Source of the DNA: Gnetum montanum | Taxonomy: Eukaryota > Streptophyta > Gnetopsida > Gnetales > Gnetaceae | Assembly: GCA_015680685.1 (NCBI GenBank) | Contig: MNCI01036173.1 | Coordinates: 326,985-390,984, forward strand | Length of the DNA: 64,000 nt | Direction: 5' to 3' | Shown here: piece by piece, positions 41,313-54,497 of the stretch | How the letters are laid out: every line of letters starts with the position of its first letter | How positions within the stretch are numbered: the stretch's first letter is position 1 | The notes under the pieces: generated by a model | The model's input: only the letters and a program-made list of their open reading frames with translations | What the model was told of the DNA's origin: nothing | Database searches by the model: none | Program-made: the position numbers and the translations under genes

Positions 41313-41689
41313 ACTTGTTAAGGAACAATGCAACCAAGAGAAACGGCAATACTTAGTATAGATGTGCTGATGCAGGACAAAATAAGCGGTAAATGTATGA
41401 AGGGTGGAAACTGGATGGGAAGCAATAGGTTTGCTACGCTATGTGTAGCTGCTTCTTGACCCATCGTGGATTGAGCGGAACATAAGGCTGAGGTGCTTTT
41501 CCAAGGCCTTCATCTATATTGTTGTCCTCCACTTGAAAGGGAAACTCAACCCGCGTGCTTTCATTTTGGAAATCAGCTTGCTGAGCCCATTCCCCCACTA
41601 GATATTTAGTGTGTGTTGTGAAAGGTGCTTTGTTCTCAAGGGTTATAAAATCTAATCCCTATTCCATGTCTATGTTATTGATTTCTTGC

Positions 41690-42297
41690 ATTACTACCTC
41701 ATCATCATGGATCACCACCTCCCTACCTGCGTACAGTAGGTGGATCTCCTAGTGAATGGGTGAACAGACAACCCTAAGTTGTGATAACCATGATCTTCCC
41801 AAGATTAGGTTAAACCCAGGCATCTCTTCAACCATGATGAATGTTGCATTTGTGAGGAACTAGTCCCCTACCATGAAGTCTATGTGGACGATGCCCTTCA
41901 CCATGACCCAGGTCCCATTGAATGACCTCAGGCATGACATGATTATGGGTTTGATCTGGTCAACCAAGCCCAACTTGTCTACTATAGGGAAGGGGATGAC
42001 ATTCGTGGTAGCCCTGTCATCAAAATGTACCCTTTGAATCCAGTGTTGGTAGACTTGAACTATGATGAATAGGGGTGCTGTAGTCACCTGGCCCCTTTTG
42101 GGATCTTCCCTAATGGAACTATCACTGAAAGTAAATTGGGATGGTTCTAGCCCTGTAGGTGCATAGGGAAGCATGACCAAATGGATTACTTTCTCTTTCG
42201 CTGGCATGTCTTCATTGACTGGAATCACCATCAACATGTGGACTAGAGCCTCACGGTGTGGGATGGATGTCATGATTAGTTTGTACAAGCTTAACAT
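41690..42297 (-). pseudogene. Retroelement aspartic protease (copy B)
   Basis: Minus-strand protease. The active-site strand reads RVHFDDRATTNVIPF: the first two acids are as in the other copies and Gly has changed to Arg. It is open to 41,860 and broken further on, where a CCCAGG/ATCTTCCC stretch corresponds to the FNLILGRSW motif. Confidence 0.7.
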
Positions 42298-45254
42298 AGT
42301 GTTTTTTTGCTTCAGAGCTTGTTTGACCTAAGTGAGGGTGTCCAAGAGGTCTTGGCCACCCCCCTATTTACTGCCTTTTCCTTCTTGTATTCGTCCCAAG
42401 AGATGAATTTCCTGAGGAGGGGCGGTTTCAGATCTGGGTTCAAATCCTTTTTGGCAGGGTGGCATGAACTATGTGGTTGTAGCAACATCCCTCTTTGGTG
42501 ACAAGGGAATAGACACAAGGGGTGAATACGTGGGCTTGGAAATACTTGGGGCGATACTTCCCTTTGATGTCTCGCCTGCAAAACACACTTCTCATTTTTT
42601 AGGATGAGAGTGTTGTTCAGATGTCTTGCACGGGATCAGGGCTATTAAAGGAGTTGGTCCCCTGATGACAAACGGAGCTAACGGTGTTAACAGATGGGGT
42701 GGCATGGTTCTGCTAATAGGTGGCATAGGGATGGATGCCCAGGGAGGGACCCTTAGGACAAACAGTTGCTGCGAGCTTTGATTAGTTGCTTGTGGTGCTA
42801 GTGCACTACGCTGAGGCATGAAAACCAAAAATGGTTGCTAGGGTGGCCTAGGATCACTGTCAATGCTGATGGTGTTGATAACATAATTGACATTGTTGGC
42901 ATTGAGGGGGTCTATGTTGACATGTAGAGATTGATTCTCAGGATGTACTGGGTTGCTTTCATCCAACACCAGTTTTCTGTAATTAATCATCCTTTGGATG
43001 TCTTCCTGAAATGCCAAAAAGTAATTTGTATTGTGACCACACTATTGGTGATAGTCACAGAATTGATCCAACCTAAAACCCTTAGGAACTAGAGGCTCCT
43101 TGGGAAAGGTTAAGGAGGGATTCCTAAGGAGCTCGCAATAGCACTGGTGTTTCCTGACTCCCTCCTCTAACATTTTCTTGTATTGGATGTGCCCCACTGC
43201 TAGTAGCTACTTTAGAAGTTTTGAAGGCTTGAGAGGAAGAAGGGTATACTTGGAACAATCTTTATGCTCAAAGTTTGATTTGGGTTGTGCAAATGTCTCA
43301 GGCACAAGTATAGCAGGTTGCAGTGTGTGGCCTTGCTTGGCCATGGCATTAGTTGTAGGCGTGGCCAGTTTCTTGTTATTCTTGTTACTTTTGCCACTAG
43401 GTTTGGGCTTGGCTTCGGTTGCCACAGTGGCCACTATGGCTTTTGGGGCCTTATCCTTGTCCTTCTTTGCAAAGGTGTTCTTGTAAGCAACATAGGCTAG
43501 GTCTTTGCTCACCTTGGACACATCCTGTATGCTCTTAGTCTAAGCGAAGGCTTGACTAAGAGTGCCAGGAGCGAGGCAGTACAGTTTATACTTGATGAAG
43601 TCATTCACTGTGCCCTTAAAGACAACCAACAAGTGGGCCTCCGTGATGGGCTCACGGATTTCATTAAGGGTTGCGCTCCAACGCTGGATGAAATTTTGGA
43701 CTAGCTCTAGAGGATCCTGCTTCATGCTCATCAACTAATCCAACATGATTTGTAGCTTGAAGTTATACTTGAAGTGCATCATGAACTAGGTTAGAAGCTC
43801 CTCTAGAGTTGAAATAGATGAGCATGGTAGTGTGTGGTACCAATCCAATGCTTTCCTGGCTAGGGACATAGCAAAGATACAAATAATCTTGTGCAGCCAT
43901 TGTTGTAATAAGAGGGATTCAGACCTAAAGGTAATAAGATGTGCATTGGGATCTCCCTTCCTATTTTATTTTGTGAAGTATGGGAGGGACATCCCTAGGG
44001 GAAACATCAGTGCTGGGATGGTGGGGCTGATGGGGTTGTCTTGGTAAAAGTCCATGACTTGTACTATGTTAGACCCAACAACCTTGAGGTGTTTTAATTC
44101 CTCAATGAGGGTTTGGATGAGCTAAAATTCTTGCTCCAGACCTTGGGATGATGTGGACAGTTGGGGAACTACCGAGGTAGCTCCCATCTATGGGCTAGTA
44201 GGGGTAGCAGCGTGGCCCATCGATGATACCATTGGGGCGGCCCCTGCGAAGGGGGCCCCTTGCACTGTCCACCACCTAGTAGATGATGCTATTGAGGCAG
44301 CAATCGTGGATTGCACCATGGAATGGGCGGCTTGTGTGTGAGGTGGAAAATACCATATTCCTGTGATAGGTTGTACCATTTGTGGGGTTTAGTAGGCCTG
44401 GTGGGAAACATGGTGAGACATCTACGATGGTAGTGTAACAGTGGGAGTAGTGAACGAGGTCCACCACATGGATGGGCCTGGGCTCACCGCTGATGGTGGG
44501 ATAGGTGTAAATGTAGAAATGGAAGTGGAAGTTGTGTATGACTATGAGGTAGGCAAGGTGTGAACATGTGGCAGGGTAGCCGTGATCAACGTGTGATGTG
44601 CTACACGGATGGACTAATGAGCAGTTTACAGAGGAATAGTAGCTACAAATGAGACAGGGGAATAAGGGTGTTGATACGCTGGGAAGATGTCTGGCTACCC
44701 ATTGTAGGTGTAATTGTAGGTTGAAGAAGCATAGGCATGATCACGAAGGGAGTAATGATAGATAATGGGTTGGTTTAGAAGGACTGGGTAGAAGGGACGG
44801 TGATGGGGTTGGTTTGACCTTCCCCATCATATTGGGAATCGAGCTCCTCCTGTCCATCCTAGAAGGCATCCTCATGGTTAGATGCCATGTCCTGTTTCTC
44901 CCTAAGTCTAGCCAACTAGATCAGCTATTTTAGATGCCATTGGTTTGCCTATGTTAAAGGGATGGTATCACCAGGAGTGGGAAAAAATTCCTTCACATCG
45001 TAATAAGTGAACTCAAAGCTACTCTTGTCTTCAAGTTCATGCACATCCAAGGGTAGATTTTCTTGCACCTTTGCATAGAGGAGGTTGTAGCATTTATGTT
45101 GCTGGGCCAAGCCCTCAAGTCCTCAGTTTTGGATCCTAAGGGATCAACATGTTTCCAGCATCAGGTTCAATGGTTGTTCGACACTGGTGATGCCTTGAAT
45201 GATGATGGGAACCTCAATGTTTAAGGTATTAGCAACGGTGCTAGAGGAAGCCAT
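42298..45254 (-). pseudogene. Tat-lineage gag (copy B)
   Basis: Gag relic from the ATG at 45,252-45,254 (MASSSTVANT). The capsid region is at 43,500-44,100 and the post-capsid frame at 43,207-43,521. The knuckle region lies at about 43,030-43,070 (FCDYHQ then CGHNTNY). A Pro/Thr-rich linker follows at 44,160-44,870. Broken by several stops. Closest to copy F in the window: both share the SSGLDQ-type stretch near 44,130 and 2,150. Confidence 0.8.
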
Positions 45255-45630
45255 GGTTATGAAACTAGATAGCTTTGCAAATGAGAAAAACAAAGATATT
45301 AGAAAGTAATCAAAAAGGCTTTATGTCTTTCTGGATTCCAAAGGAATTGTTGGAGTGACCGGTCTGTACCACACGATGTGTAAACAACCAAAAAAGGGTG
45401 TCATATTTATGCTAGTGCGTGAAAGGGTATAGAACACATGCAAGACTACCATAGAAACAAGCGATTCAATTGGTGATCAGAGGCTTTAGGTCCTGAAGGG
45501 TTTTAGAGGAACCGTCAAAGTGACCAATCTACACTGCATGATGCTTAAACAACCAAAAATGGGTGTCAAGTTTATGCTAATGCATACTAGGGTGCAAAAC
45601 ACTTACAGGACTACTATAAGGGGCACTAAA

Positions 45631-45649
45631 GGCCCTTCTTCTAGCACCA
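45631..45649 (-). other. Primer-binding site (copy B)
   Basis: TGGTGCTAGAAGAAGGGCC on the minus strand, six bases after the LTR end at 45,656. Confidence 0.75.
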
Positions 45650-46273
45650 AAAAATTGTAGCGATTGAAAACATTGACGAATGAAAAACAACGAGAGGTCA
45701 TCGGTCATGATAGTCTTAACCCCGAATCCATGTGAGGGCCATGCTAGATAAATGAAAATGGGGTGCCTTGAATGGTCTGGTCAATTAGACAGGGACTTAG
45801 TCAGTGTTAATATAACCTTTCATAAATGGATAATTTGAAAATGAGACTTCTAGCATAAAATAAAAACTTTAAATGCAAAAGAGATAGAAAACAATGTAAA
45901 AATGCAATTATAAGCAAGAAAACAAAGTAAATTTTAGTTAGAAAAATGCACCACTTCAAGAAAGTGACTTCCCTCTGTCAAGGTGGATATAATTGGTTGC
46001 ACGATGCTGAGGGGTGCAGGGATTCCAAGAGTAACCAAGATGTTTAGAGTAAGAAAACTATATGCTTGAATGTAGGTTTGGGAGTCAACAATGCAGAATG
46101 CTATAAGGATAGTAGGAAAGAGGAAAACAGAATGCCAAGTGAGAGTGTCAACTATTTACAGTGTCAAACAAGATGTTTACAATGCTTGGGAATACAATGC
46201 TAACTTCTTGCTTACTTGATCACTAATTCACTCACCAACCATCCAAGAGACCTTTGTGCATTGCTCATTGGGG

Positions 46274-46281
46274 TATTTATA
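46274..46281 (-). promoter_or_regulatory. TATA box of LTR B
   Basis: TATAAATA on the minus strand with CCCC downstream, as in LTR E. Confidence 0.6.
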
Positions 46282-46499
46282 GGATCAAGGGCATGTGAAA
46301 GATGCGTTTTGGAGACCATGTGCCTTGGGCCTATGTTGACTTGTCTATGCTGCATGGGCGTGCATGACCATGGACGTGCATGTCCGTTGGATGAGCCTGC
46401 CATGCTATAATTGCAAACCTACCATGCTATAATTACACTATTAGAGCTTGGAGATGTGTGCCAATGGTGCAATTAGGTGAAGTGCATTGATGTGGTGTA

Positions 46500-47130
46500 A
46501 CTGTCTGCTACGCCATGCTATGCTTTGTAGCGTAGCATAGCAACTTGCTACACCATGCCATGCTATGTAGCGTAGCATAGCGTAGCCACCAGTTTGAAGC
46601 AAAAACTTGCATTATGTCCTACTGCGTGTGCTAGAAACCCTTAAAGCATGCTGAATATTTATTGCGTATTTTCTACGCTATGCTACATAGCATATCATAG
46701 CGTGGCAACTGGCCTTAGTCGCAAAAAAGTTAGCAATCTACAAAACCTTTTCTTTTGCGCTACGAAACTCACAAACTTGTTGATCCTGTCCTTTTAGATG
46801 CCTTTCATTACTCCTGCAGGGTTACTATGCTGTGCTACGCTACGTAGCGATTGTAGCATAGCAACCGACATGGCCTGCTTTTTTCTAAGTTTGTCACTTT
46901 CTGGTGAAGGAGCCATTGCTAAAGAACTTGGAGTCAAGTTAAGCAACTATTTTCGAAGGCCAGAGGCACTAACTTAGTGTAATTGAAATCACTAAGTAGG
47001 CCGAGCCTTCCTATCTTGCTCTTGCTATGCTAGCGTAGCATCTCATCTTGCAACAATTTATGGTTGACTATTTGAACTATCTTTCAAAGCCTGTTATGCT
47101 ATATAGCATGGTGTAGCGTAGCAAACTCCT
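46500..47130. repeat. GCTATGCTACG palindrome cluster in LTR B
   Basis: Five clusters of GCTATGCTACG and its complement (46,504-46,595, 46,674-46,706, 46,827-46,863, 47,023-47,040, 47,094-47,130), for example TATGTAGCGTAGCATAGCG. Same words as in LTR E. Confidence 0.65.
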
Positions 47131-47355
47131 TGACTAGAAAACCTACCAAACTGTTTAGCGCATTTTGAGCACTGCTGACAAATTTTCGCATCGTCTCTGA
47201 GTAGGCTGTCAGTTGGATGAATTACCCAACTAGAAAATTTTCCAAACTGGACAGCCTAAACATGAAACATTTACTTCTTGCCGAAGTGACATGACATCAC
47301 CTAAATTGCGATGGCCTGGTGAAGCAAGGATGCCCTAAAATTTTAGGGTGTTTCA

Positions 47356-48061
47356 GACACATAGATGGTACAACAAGTAGATCATTGTCAAATTTAACTA
47401 ATGAATTCAAAAGCCATTTATAATGTATAAAAAATTCATCAATAACTACATGCTTTTGAACTTGTAATCTATTCATCATATCATCATGTTTTTTCTTTTC
47501 CTTCACAAATTATTGTCCAACTCTAGACTTTTGCACTTCTAGGTTAACCAACTATTTGCATTTTTCTAAATTCTTGTAATAAAGTAGAGTTATCTTCTTC
47601 CAAGATTTTATTAGTGGAATTCAACTCTTAATTATTTATTTTCAACTTGTGAACTCTATTGAATAGTTAAAAATTTGTATTCAAAGATGTAGTTATTCTT
47701 ATTTATTTTAGATATTAGACTTCTTTTGCTTAAGAATCTACTAAATCCAATGCCTTTGAAACCTCATTCTAATACTTCTAAAATTCTTTGTTATATGTTT
47801 CTTGATTTGAATTTGTCTACTTCATATCCTTATTTTAAAATTTCATTTTGTACCAAAGAATTTATGAAGGCACTTTTATCTTTATCTTACTGATTGTCCA
47901 AAACTTTGTTTTTAAAGAAGTAACTCATGGTTGTGTAACTCAAAATCATCAAATCAAATAGAAAATCATTACAAAAAAATATGGAATATTCTACAAACAT
48001 TCAAACAATATCTTTGAAAAGTTTGAATCTCATGGTGAATGAAAATTATCTTCATTTATGT
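47356..48061. other. AT-rich flank of the mosaic
   Basis: The DNA into which copy B inserted. On the minus strand a weak reading (47,360-47,640) gives helical, Lys/Glu-rich pieces such as NKILEEDNSTLLQEF, which could be a worn copia-type gag coiled coil. I would not call a gene. Confidence 0.3.
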
Positions 48062-49620
48062 CTTCAATATCATTCCATCTTGCTGCATTATATAGCATTT
48101 CCTCAATAGGGTTAGGATTTGTGATTTGTGATTTTCTAGAGTTTAGGACTTATGATTTTTTAGGGTTTAGTATTTTTAAGATTTAGGATTTTTAGTGTTT
48201 ATGGTTTAGTATTTTTAGGATTTTGGGTTTTGAGTTTTTGAAGTTTGGGATTTTTTATGGTTTAAGGGATTTTTGGATTTAGGGTTTTAGGTTTTATAGG
48301 GTTTCGAGTTTTTAAGGTTTATGGTTTAGGGTTTAGGATTTAGAAAAGCTAATTTTTATGATTCCATAATTTTCAAATCATTGGTAGAATCCATCTCTTG
48401 GCATAGATAAACCAAGGAGACCTAAATAATTTTATGTTAATTGAATTATTAATGATGATGTAGGAATCAAGTGCAAAGTTTGAAATTTTGGTCTATGTTA
48501 TCCAATTCATAATTGCAACTATTGGTAGGGGTGTTGAAACCCTAAAATAATTGTAATATAAGTACATCCAATATAAATGGTCCAATTAGAAATTTATACC
48601 CTAGCATTTCCCACTAAAAATCAAACCCATTACTTTAATTGTTTAAATCAAGAGTCATATCACTAAGCTAACAACTCATTGTTTGCACATCATAGTAAGG
48701 CCACATCATCTATCATTGCATTCCCAATTGATAATAGGTCCTTATTATGAGAATAAACTTATCATCATCTATGGCTTCAATATCCTTCAATCCTAATTTT
48801 TTATACAACATTTTCTCAATAGGGTTTAGATTTTAGAGTTTAAGATTTAAGGTGTTTAGGGTTTAGGAATTAGGATTTAGGATTTAGGTTTTAGAGTTTT
48901 GGGTTTTTTGGGATTTTTGAGCTTTTATGGTTTAGGGATTTTATGGTTTATGATTTTTTAAGGCTTAGGATTTAGGATTTATAGGGTATATGATTTATAT
49001 TTTAATTTTTTTATGGTTTAGGATTTACAGTTTTTAAGATTTAGGGTTTTAGCATTTTTAGGTTTTAGGGTTTATGATTTTTAGGGTTTTGTTTTTAAGG
49101 TTTTAGATTTTTTAGGATTGAGGATTCAGGACTTTGGGTTTTTTAGGGTTTTTTAGTTTATGGGTTAGGGGTTAGGGTTTAGGTTTTATGGTTTTTTAGG
49201 ATTTTGGATTTACGATTAAAAGCTATTAGGGTTTAGGGTTTAGTATTTTTAGGATTTAAGGTTTAGGAAATCTAATTTTTGTGATTTCCTAATTTTCAAA
49301 ACATTAGTAAAATGCATCTCTCAACATAGATAAACCTAGGAGGCCTAGATAATTTTATGTTAATTGCATTACCATTGATGATGTAGGAATCAAGTGCACA
49401 TGTTGGAATTTTGTTCTTTGGTTTTCAATTATTGAAAAAATAACTGCACCTATCGATAGGAGTGTTGCAACTCTAAAATAATTGTAATATAAGGACACCA
49501 AATATATATAGTTTAATAAGAACCTTATAACTTAGCATTGCCCAAGAAAATTAAACCCATGACTTCAAGTTTTCAAATCAAGAGTCTTACCACTAATCTA
49601 AAACCTCATTGTTTATAAAG
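48062..49620. repeat. Duplicated block with telomere-like TTTAGGG arrays
   Basis: Two tandem units. Unit 1 (48,062-48,770) and unit 2 (48,775-49,620) both start CTTCAATATC, followed by CTCAATAGGGTT. Each then runs through degenerate TTTAGGG/TTTAGGATT repeats (48,105-48,345 and 48,820-49,265) into a shared tail (CTAATTTTTRTGATT, GATGATGTAGGAATCAAGTG, CTAAAATAATTGTAATATAA). Sparse perfect TTTAGGG and many one-base variants suggest an old interstitial telomere-like satellite, not a chromosome end. Confidence 0.8.
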
Positions 49621-50900
49621 AAAGAACAATATCATATCACCTATCCCTACATCTCAACAATGATTATATATCATGTAAACTAATCTCCACTAGTTCACTA
49701 GCATCATATCTAGCAATGGTAATATAAAAGATTCATGGTAGACTATATCATAATCTATGAACAAACTAACTTTAATGTTTAGTATAGCTTAGGTGATTTC
49801 ATGTCACTATCTTCTCACATAGACTAGAACTAACTTGTATCCTTGTAAAATTTAGATTAGGTAAGACATAAGATTAGTGATGATTCTTCAACCATGATTA
49901 TGATAAGTGAAAACATAGAAATTAATTAAATAATCTAATCATTATATAATAAAAATAATTCCCAAATAACTTTATTCTCAAACTAATAGTGGTCAAGTAT
50001 CAACTTTATCATAAATGATAAGAAATAATCACCTATAGGTACTAACCACCTCTTAGCCTAAACATTCTTTGATTATCTAACTAGAAAAATCTCCATTTTT
50101 GTATGCTCTTCCTTTGATAATGATTCTACAAACCAATTGAATACCATTCCTTTGTCCTTATTTTTCACCATAGTGCACATCATATAGATTTCTAAAATGT
50201 TAAGCTTGTTAAATACATCAAATTATTAACATCATCCCTCAAGATTAGCATTCAAATAGTTTAGTTTGTCTTACTACATGTGCCAAAATTTCATGATTGT
50301 AAAGTTAAATGATCAAGAGAACATATACAATTTACTTAAAATCTATCTATATCACCACAAAATAAAATCAAAAATTTAATTTACTACCAAAAAATTATGA
50401 AATAAATTTTCTCAAAGAGAAATTTTTTAAAAGATGAATAAAATATTTTTTTTAATTTATAAAACAAGATAAAAGGATTAAAGGTGACAATGAGCATGTC
50501 CTTCTTAATAAAGAGGTTATACTATAGATTATTTTCATCTTAAATGTTCCTCTAAATTATAAATGAATAGTTGGAGATATCAAGACATTATATCTTTCAA
50601 AATATGTTATAGCATAAACAAAAATCAAAATAATTAAGAAAGAAAACAACATATTACAACTTAAATTTTAAAAATCAACTTCACCATTACACACTATAAT
50701 GTTTAAAAATTGTGAATAAGCTAAAAATAAAATGAATATCATTAGTTCTCTATTTGATAATCTATATCTATATTTTATGTTTTTAAAAAAATACTAAAGA
50801 ACTATGAAATTTCATTCATACCTAGAAAAGTATTCTTCATTGTAAATTTAGGTGTGAATTTTGGAGTTAAAGAGAATGGAGTGTGGACCAAGAACTCAAA
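49621..50900. other. AT-rich region without visible genes
   Basis: I see no open frame, repeat or RNA gene that can be supported here. Confidence 0.5.
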
Positions 50901-51399
50901 AGAAGGGTTGAATAATTTCCCCAATTTGAACAACCAAGACAATTGAAACTGCATATAAATTTATGTGGTTTCCCAACTTGGGTGCTTCCAACTTAGAGGG
51001 TTGAATCCTTGCATACCTCCGAACTTTGTTCCTTCAAAAATATGGTTAAGAGAACACCACTACTTTTACAATAATGTGAGTTCCACATGGAATATTTTCT
51101 CTCTAGAAACATACTCAATACTACAAGCTCCAAACAAGCTCATAAGATTCCTTCTCACAAGAATCGCATCAATCTCATAGGGCTACAAAGAGAAAAAAAA
51201 AAAGAATCAATGCAAGAGTGTAACTAGACTTTACAAATTCCTCACTTTGAAGCTCTTACAAAAATAATTGAAAAATGATGGAGAAATTTGGAACAAAAAT
51301 AATTCACTTAATATATTGAATATCCAAGGAACAATTCTTGTCTTTTTCATAAGCATTCAATTCTATTTTATAGCCTTTTTATTTCCAACTATCCTTCAA

Positions 51400-51850
51400 A
51401 ATTTATGCAACATCTAGAAAACAACTAGTTGGGATGTCCCATTCAAGCTTGGGAAGTCTCTCTAAAAGTTGGCCACTTGTAGGTGGGACGTCCCACTAAA
51501 AATTAGGACATCTCACTTGGGACATCCCAATTGGGACATCTCATTAATAGTTGAAACATTTACTAATCTTTTGGGAAATCTAGGCATATACTGAAACATC
51601 TTCATTTGGCTTGTACACTTCACGCATTCTTGAAATCTTCCATCAGGTTGAGAATTCTTGTCATCTTAATAAAACTCTCATCTTGATCTCATCTTTCTCT
51701 TTATCTTGACACCATGAAGCTCTTGTCTCAAACATGAGTATTTCATGTTATCATCATCATGATTTTATCTTTCCCAAGTCCTACAAGACCACAAGCACAT
51801 TTTCCACATACTCCATTTTCTAAGGTTTTAACATACCAAACGGTCAATAA
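51400..51850 (-). repeat. Part of a Ty1/copia 3' LTR
   Basis: The right edge is set by a polypurine-like AAAAAGAGGGAGA (minus strand, about 51,850-51,865) followed by TTATTGACC, the usual copia layout before an LTR. Inside, a block at 51,430-51,550 repeats GGGACGTCCCA/GGGACATCCCA. The other LTR edge is not defined and may lie near 50.9 kb. Confidence 0.45.
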
Positions 51851-52099
51851 TCTCCCTCTTTTTAGTAATGTCCAAAACATGAAAAATGGATTAGGATAAA
51901 AGCACATCAAATCATAACATACTTTCCCTTTTGGGAATTAGCAAAAAAGAGGTTTTCCTAGAAAATTCCTCCTAAACATATGCTTGAATGCTTATTTTTG
52001 TATGGATTTTTATGTATGTATTTTTGTATTTTTATTTTGAAAGAAATAGAAATATTTCCTACTTGATAGGAAAAGGTCCTATTTCCATGTATTTTCACA

Positions 52100-53455
52100 A
52101 AGCAATTAGTCATCGTTCATCAAGAGGCTTGGTAAAGGCATCAACAAGTTGACTATTTATCCCAATGTATTCTAGCTCTATATGTCCAAGTTGACTATGT
52201 TCTCATATTAAATGATGTTGAATTTTAATATGTTTTATATCATAATGTTAAATAGGATTCTTTCTCATGTTGATAGTACTATTTTTCTTACAGAAGATGG
52301 GTGTGGAATTTGATTGGAACCATAGATCCTTGAGAGTTTCCTTCATCCATAGAATTTGTGCACAACATCTTCCAAGTAAAATATATTTTCCTTTTTCTGT
52401 AAAAAGTATCATAGATATTTTCTTCTTTGTTTAACAAAACATGAGACTTTTTCTTAGAAAGAAGAAATTTCTACTTGTTTTTTGATGATCATCTACACAA
52501 CCTTCCCAATCTACATCATAACACTAGAAAGATCAAGTAAGTATTCCTTTGAAAACTAAAGTTTCTAAATGGTAGTACCTTTTAAATAATGATAAATTTT
52601 TTTAACAATTTTTAAATGTGATTCTTCATGATTATCTTAATACCTAACATAAATTCCAATACTTCAAACTATATTAGGCCTATTAGTAGTTAAGAAAAGT
52701 ATGCTACCAATCATACCTCTTTAGAACTTGAGATCAATAGGCTTTCCTTGATCATCTTTGGTAAGTTTGAACTTTGTAGTCAAGGGTGTAGTTTTTTCCT
52801 TCAAATTTATCAAGTTGAATCTATGTAAAAGATATTTGATGTAATTATTTTAATAAATGAAGGTTCTAGCTTTTGTTTGATTGATTTGAAAGCCAAGGAA
52901 ATTATTAAGTTCTTCCATCATGCTCATTTCAAACTCTGTTTACATAAGATCTAAGGATTTCTTACATAAAATATCATTAGTAGCTCCAAATATAATATCA
53001 TCAATATAAATGTGCACAATAAGTAAATTTTTACCTTCACATTTAAGAAATAATGTAACATCTTCCCTATCTATTTTGAAACCATTAGATATGAGATGAC
53101 ATTAGAGTTTATCATACCAAGATGTAGGAGGTTTTTTGAGCCCATAGGAAGGCTTCTTTAGTTTAAAAACATGATTTGGATGAATTGGATCCACAAATCC
53201 TTTAGGTTGCTTAACATAAACTTCCTCTTGAATAGTTCCATTCACAAAGGTACTCTTCAGATCCACTTGATATAAATTTATATTTTTAACACTTTTATAG
53301 TTTAAGAGAAGTCTAATGGATTCAATTCTAGCCACAAGAGCAAAGGTTTCATTAAAATCAATTACGTCTTACTCTAATTGTCTTGCTCTAATTGTATCCT
53401 TTGATAAATAACCTAGATTTATTCTAATAATGTTATCATTTTCATTAGTTTTTTA
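52100..53455 (-). pseudogene. Ty1/copia reverse transcriptase and RNase H
   Basis: Minus-strand copia RT: LGYLSKDTIRAR, DFNETFALVARIESIRLL, YQVDLKSTFVNGTIQEEVYVKQP, LKKPSYGLKKPPTSWYDKL and the catalytic YIDDIIFG (about 52,995). Then come pieces of the RNase H, such as KYLLHRFNL and EDVVHKFYG. Catalytic YIDD is intact but the frame has many stops. At 53,455 it is cut by a later LTR element; the integrase continues at 59,731. Confidence 0.85.
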
Positions 53456-54322
53456 TGAACCGCCATTTTATGTTGGCCCTGATGTCAAGTATGCAATATC
53501 GAAGCCACAATGTTGTGTACGCGACATTGGGGTTTTGATGCGATGTCACATAAGCAATGTCAAAGAATCTACCCTAGGTTAATAAATACCACACCTAAGC
53601 TCCAATTTTCATATAGTTTTCAAATTTTTTTCTAGTTTCTTTTCTTTAAAGTTTGTTATTTCTAGTGCATACCTATAGTGTGATGTTTGTAATCGTGCAG
53701 CACCTTTGTTTGAGTGTGATGTACTTGAACATGTTACATGACTGGAAATAAAGATCAAGATTACTTCAATCATTGTAGCATACACTTAGATTATTATTGA
53801 TTTTAATTGTTATTTATTTACTACTTCCTTTAGTTATATGTCTTCCTTTATTGCTATTTACTATTCCTAATATCAAGCGAAATGCATACGCCTTAATCAC
53901 AAGCATTTAAGTGGAAGTAACTGGTAACCCAAAAGTATATTGTTTAGTACACCCAATGACATATGCTTGGCCATTCCAAAATTAGTCTCATAAAGTTAAA
54001 TATGTATATGGATGATTAAGGATGGATACTCATCACACATAGGCTAGTTAGATTTTACTTTCCATTGTCCATTAGTTTAATTACTTTACCTTTTTATCAT
54101 CATCAAGAGTAGCATAAAATTATGAACAACATCATATGCCTCACTTTAGTCTAAACCATACATGACAAAGCTCCCACTAGTCCATGTGGGAATACAGTGA
54201 CCTGCAATCAAAGCATAATGATCTAGATACCACAATTAGTCCCATCCACAAAATTCGACTAGATCATGTGTGAACGCTTGTGATTCATATGGTTGAGTGT
54301 AGGGGTACTTCACTACTCATCA
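53456..54322 (+). repeat. 5' LTR of the gag-only element
   Basis: TGAACCGCCATTTTATG to CACTACTCATCA. TATA-like AATAAATA is at 53,581-53,588, at the place where the 3' LTR has TATAAATA. Aligns end to end with 58,877-59,730. Confidence 0.85.
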
Positions 54323-54323
54323 T

Positions 54324-54342
54324 TGGTGTCGTTGCCAGGGAT
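54324..54342 (+). other. Primer-binding site, tRNA-Asp type
   Basis: TGGTGTCGTTGCCAGGGAT, one base after the LTR. It differs by two bases from the TGGCGCCGTTGCCGGGGAT complement of plant tRNA-Asp used by Athila-type Ty3/gypsy elements. Confidence 0.75.
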
Positions 54343-54497
54343 GGTGCTAGTTATCTAGATTAGTTATATTATACACAATTGATGTAAAAGGTATTAATGA
54401 TATATCTTTCAGAAACTCTTATCTCACACACATCATAAATAAAGATAATGTTTCTCTCACATGGAAGTGACTATGCATTGTATAGCAAACACATTCA

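Larger units (their letters stand above)
45656..47355 (-). repeat. 5' LTR of copy B
   Basis: In element sense TGAAACACCC (47,355) to GCTACA (45,656), 1,700 bp. Its U3 start was fixed by matching the TGAAACACCC...CTTCAC stretch of LTR E. It is the right-hand limit of the Tat mosaic; beyond it the base composition changes sharply. Confidence 0.8.

Noticed and set aside
40905-41333. Minus-strand frame of tandem GPKWPKT-like repeats (142 codons)
   Set aside because: It is a translation of hairpin array 1. The units are not multiples of three throughout and the other arrays give no comparable frame.
48105-49265. True telomere or chromosome-fusion point
   Set aside because: The TTTAGGG units are highly degenerate and embedded in a tandem block with AT-rich flanks on both sides.
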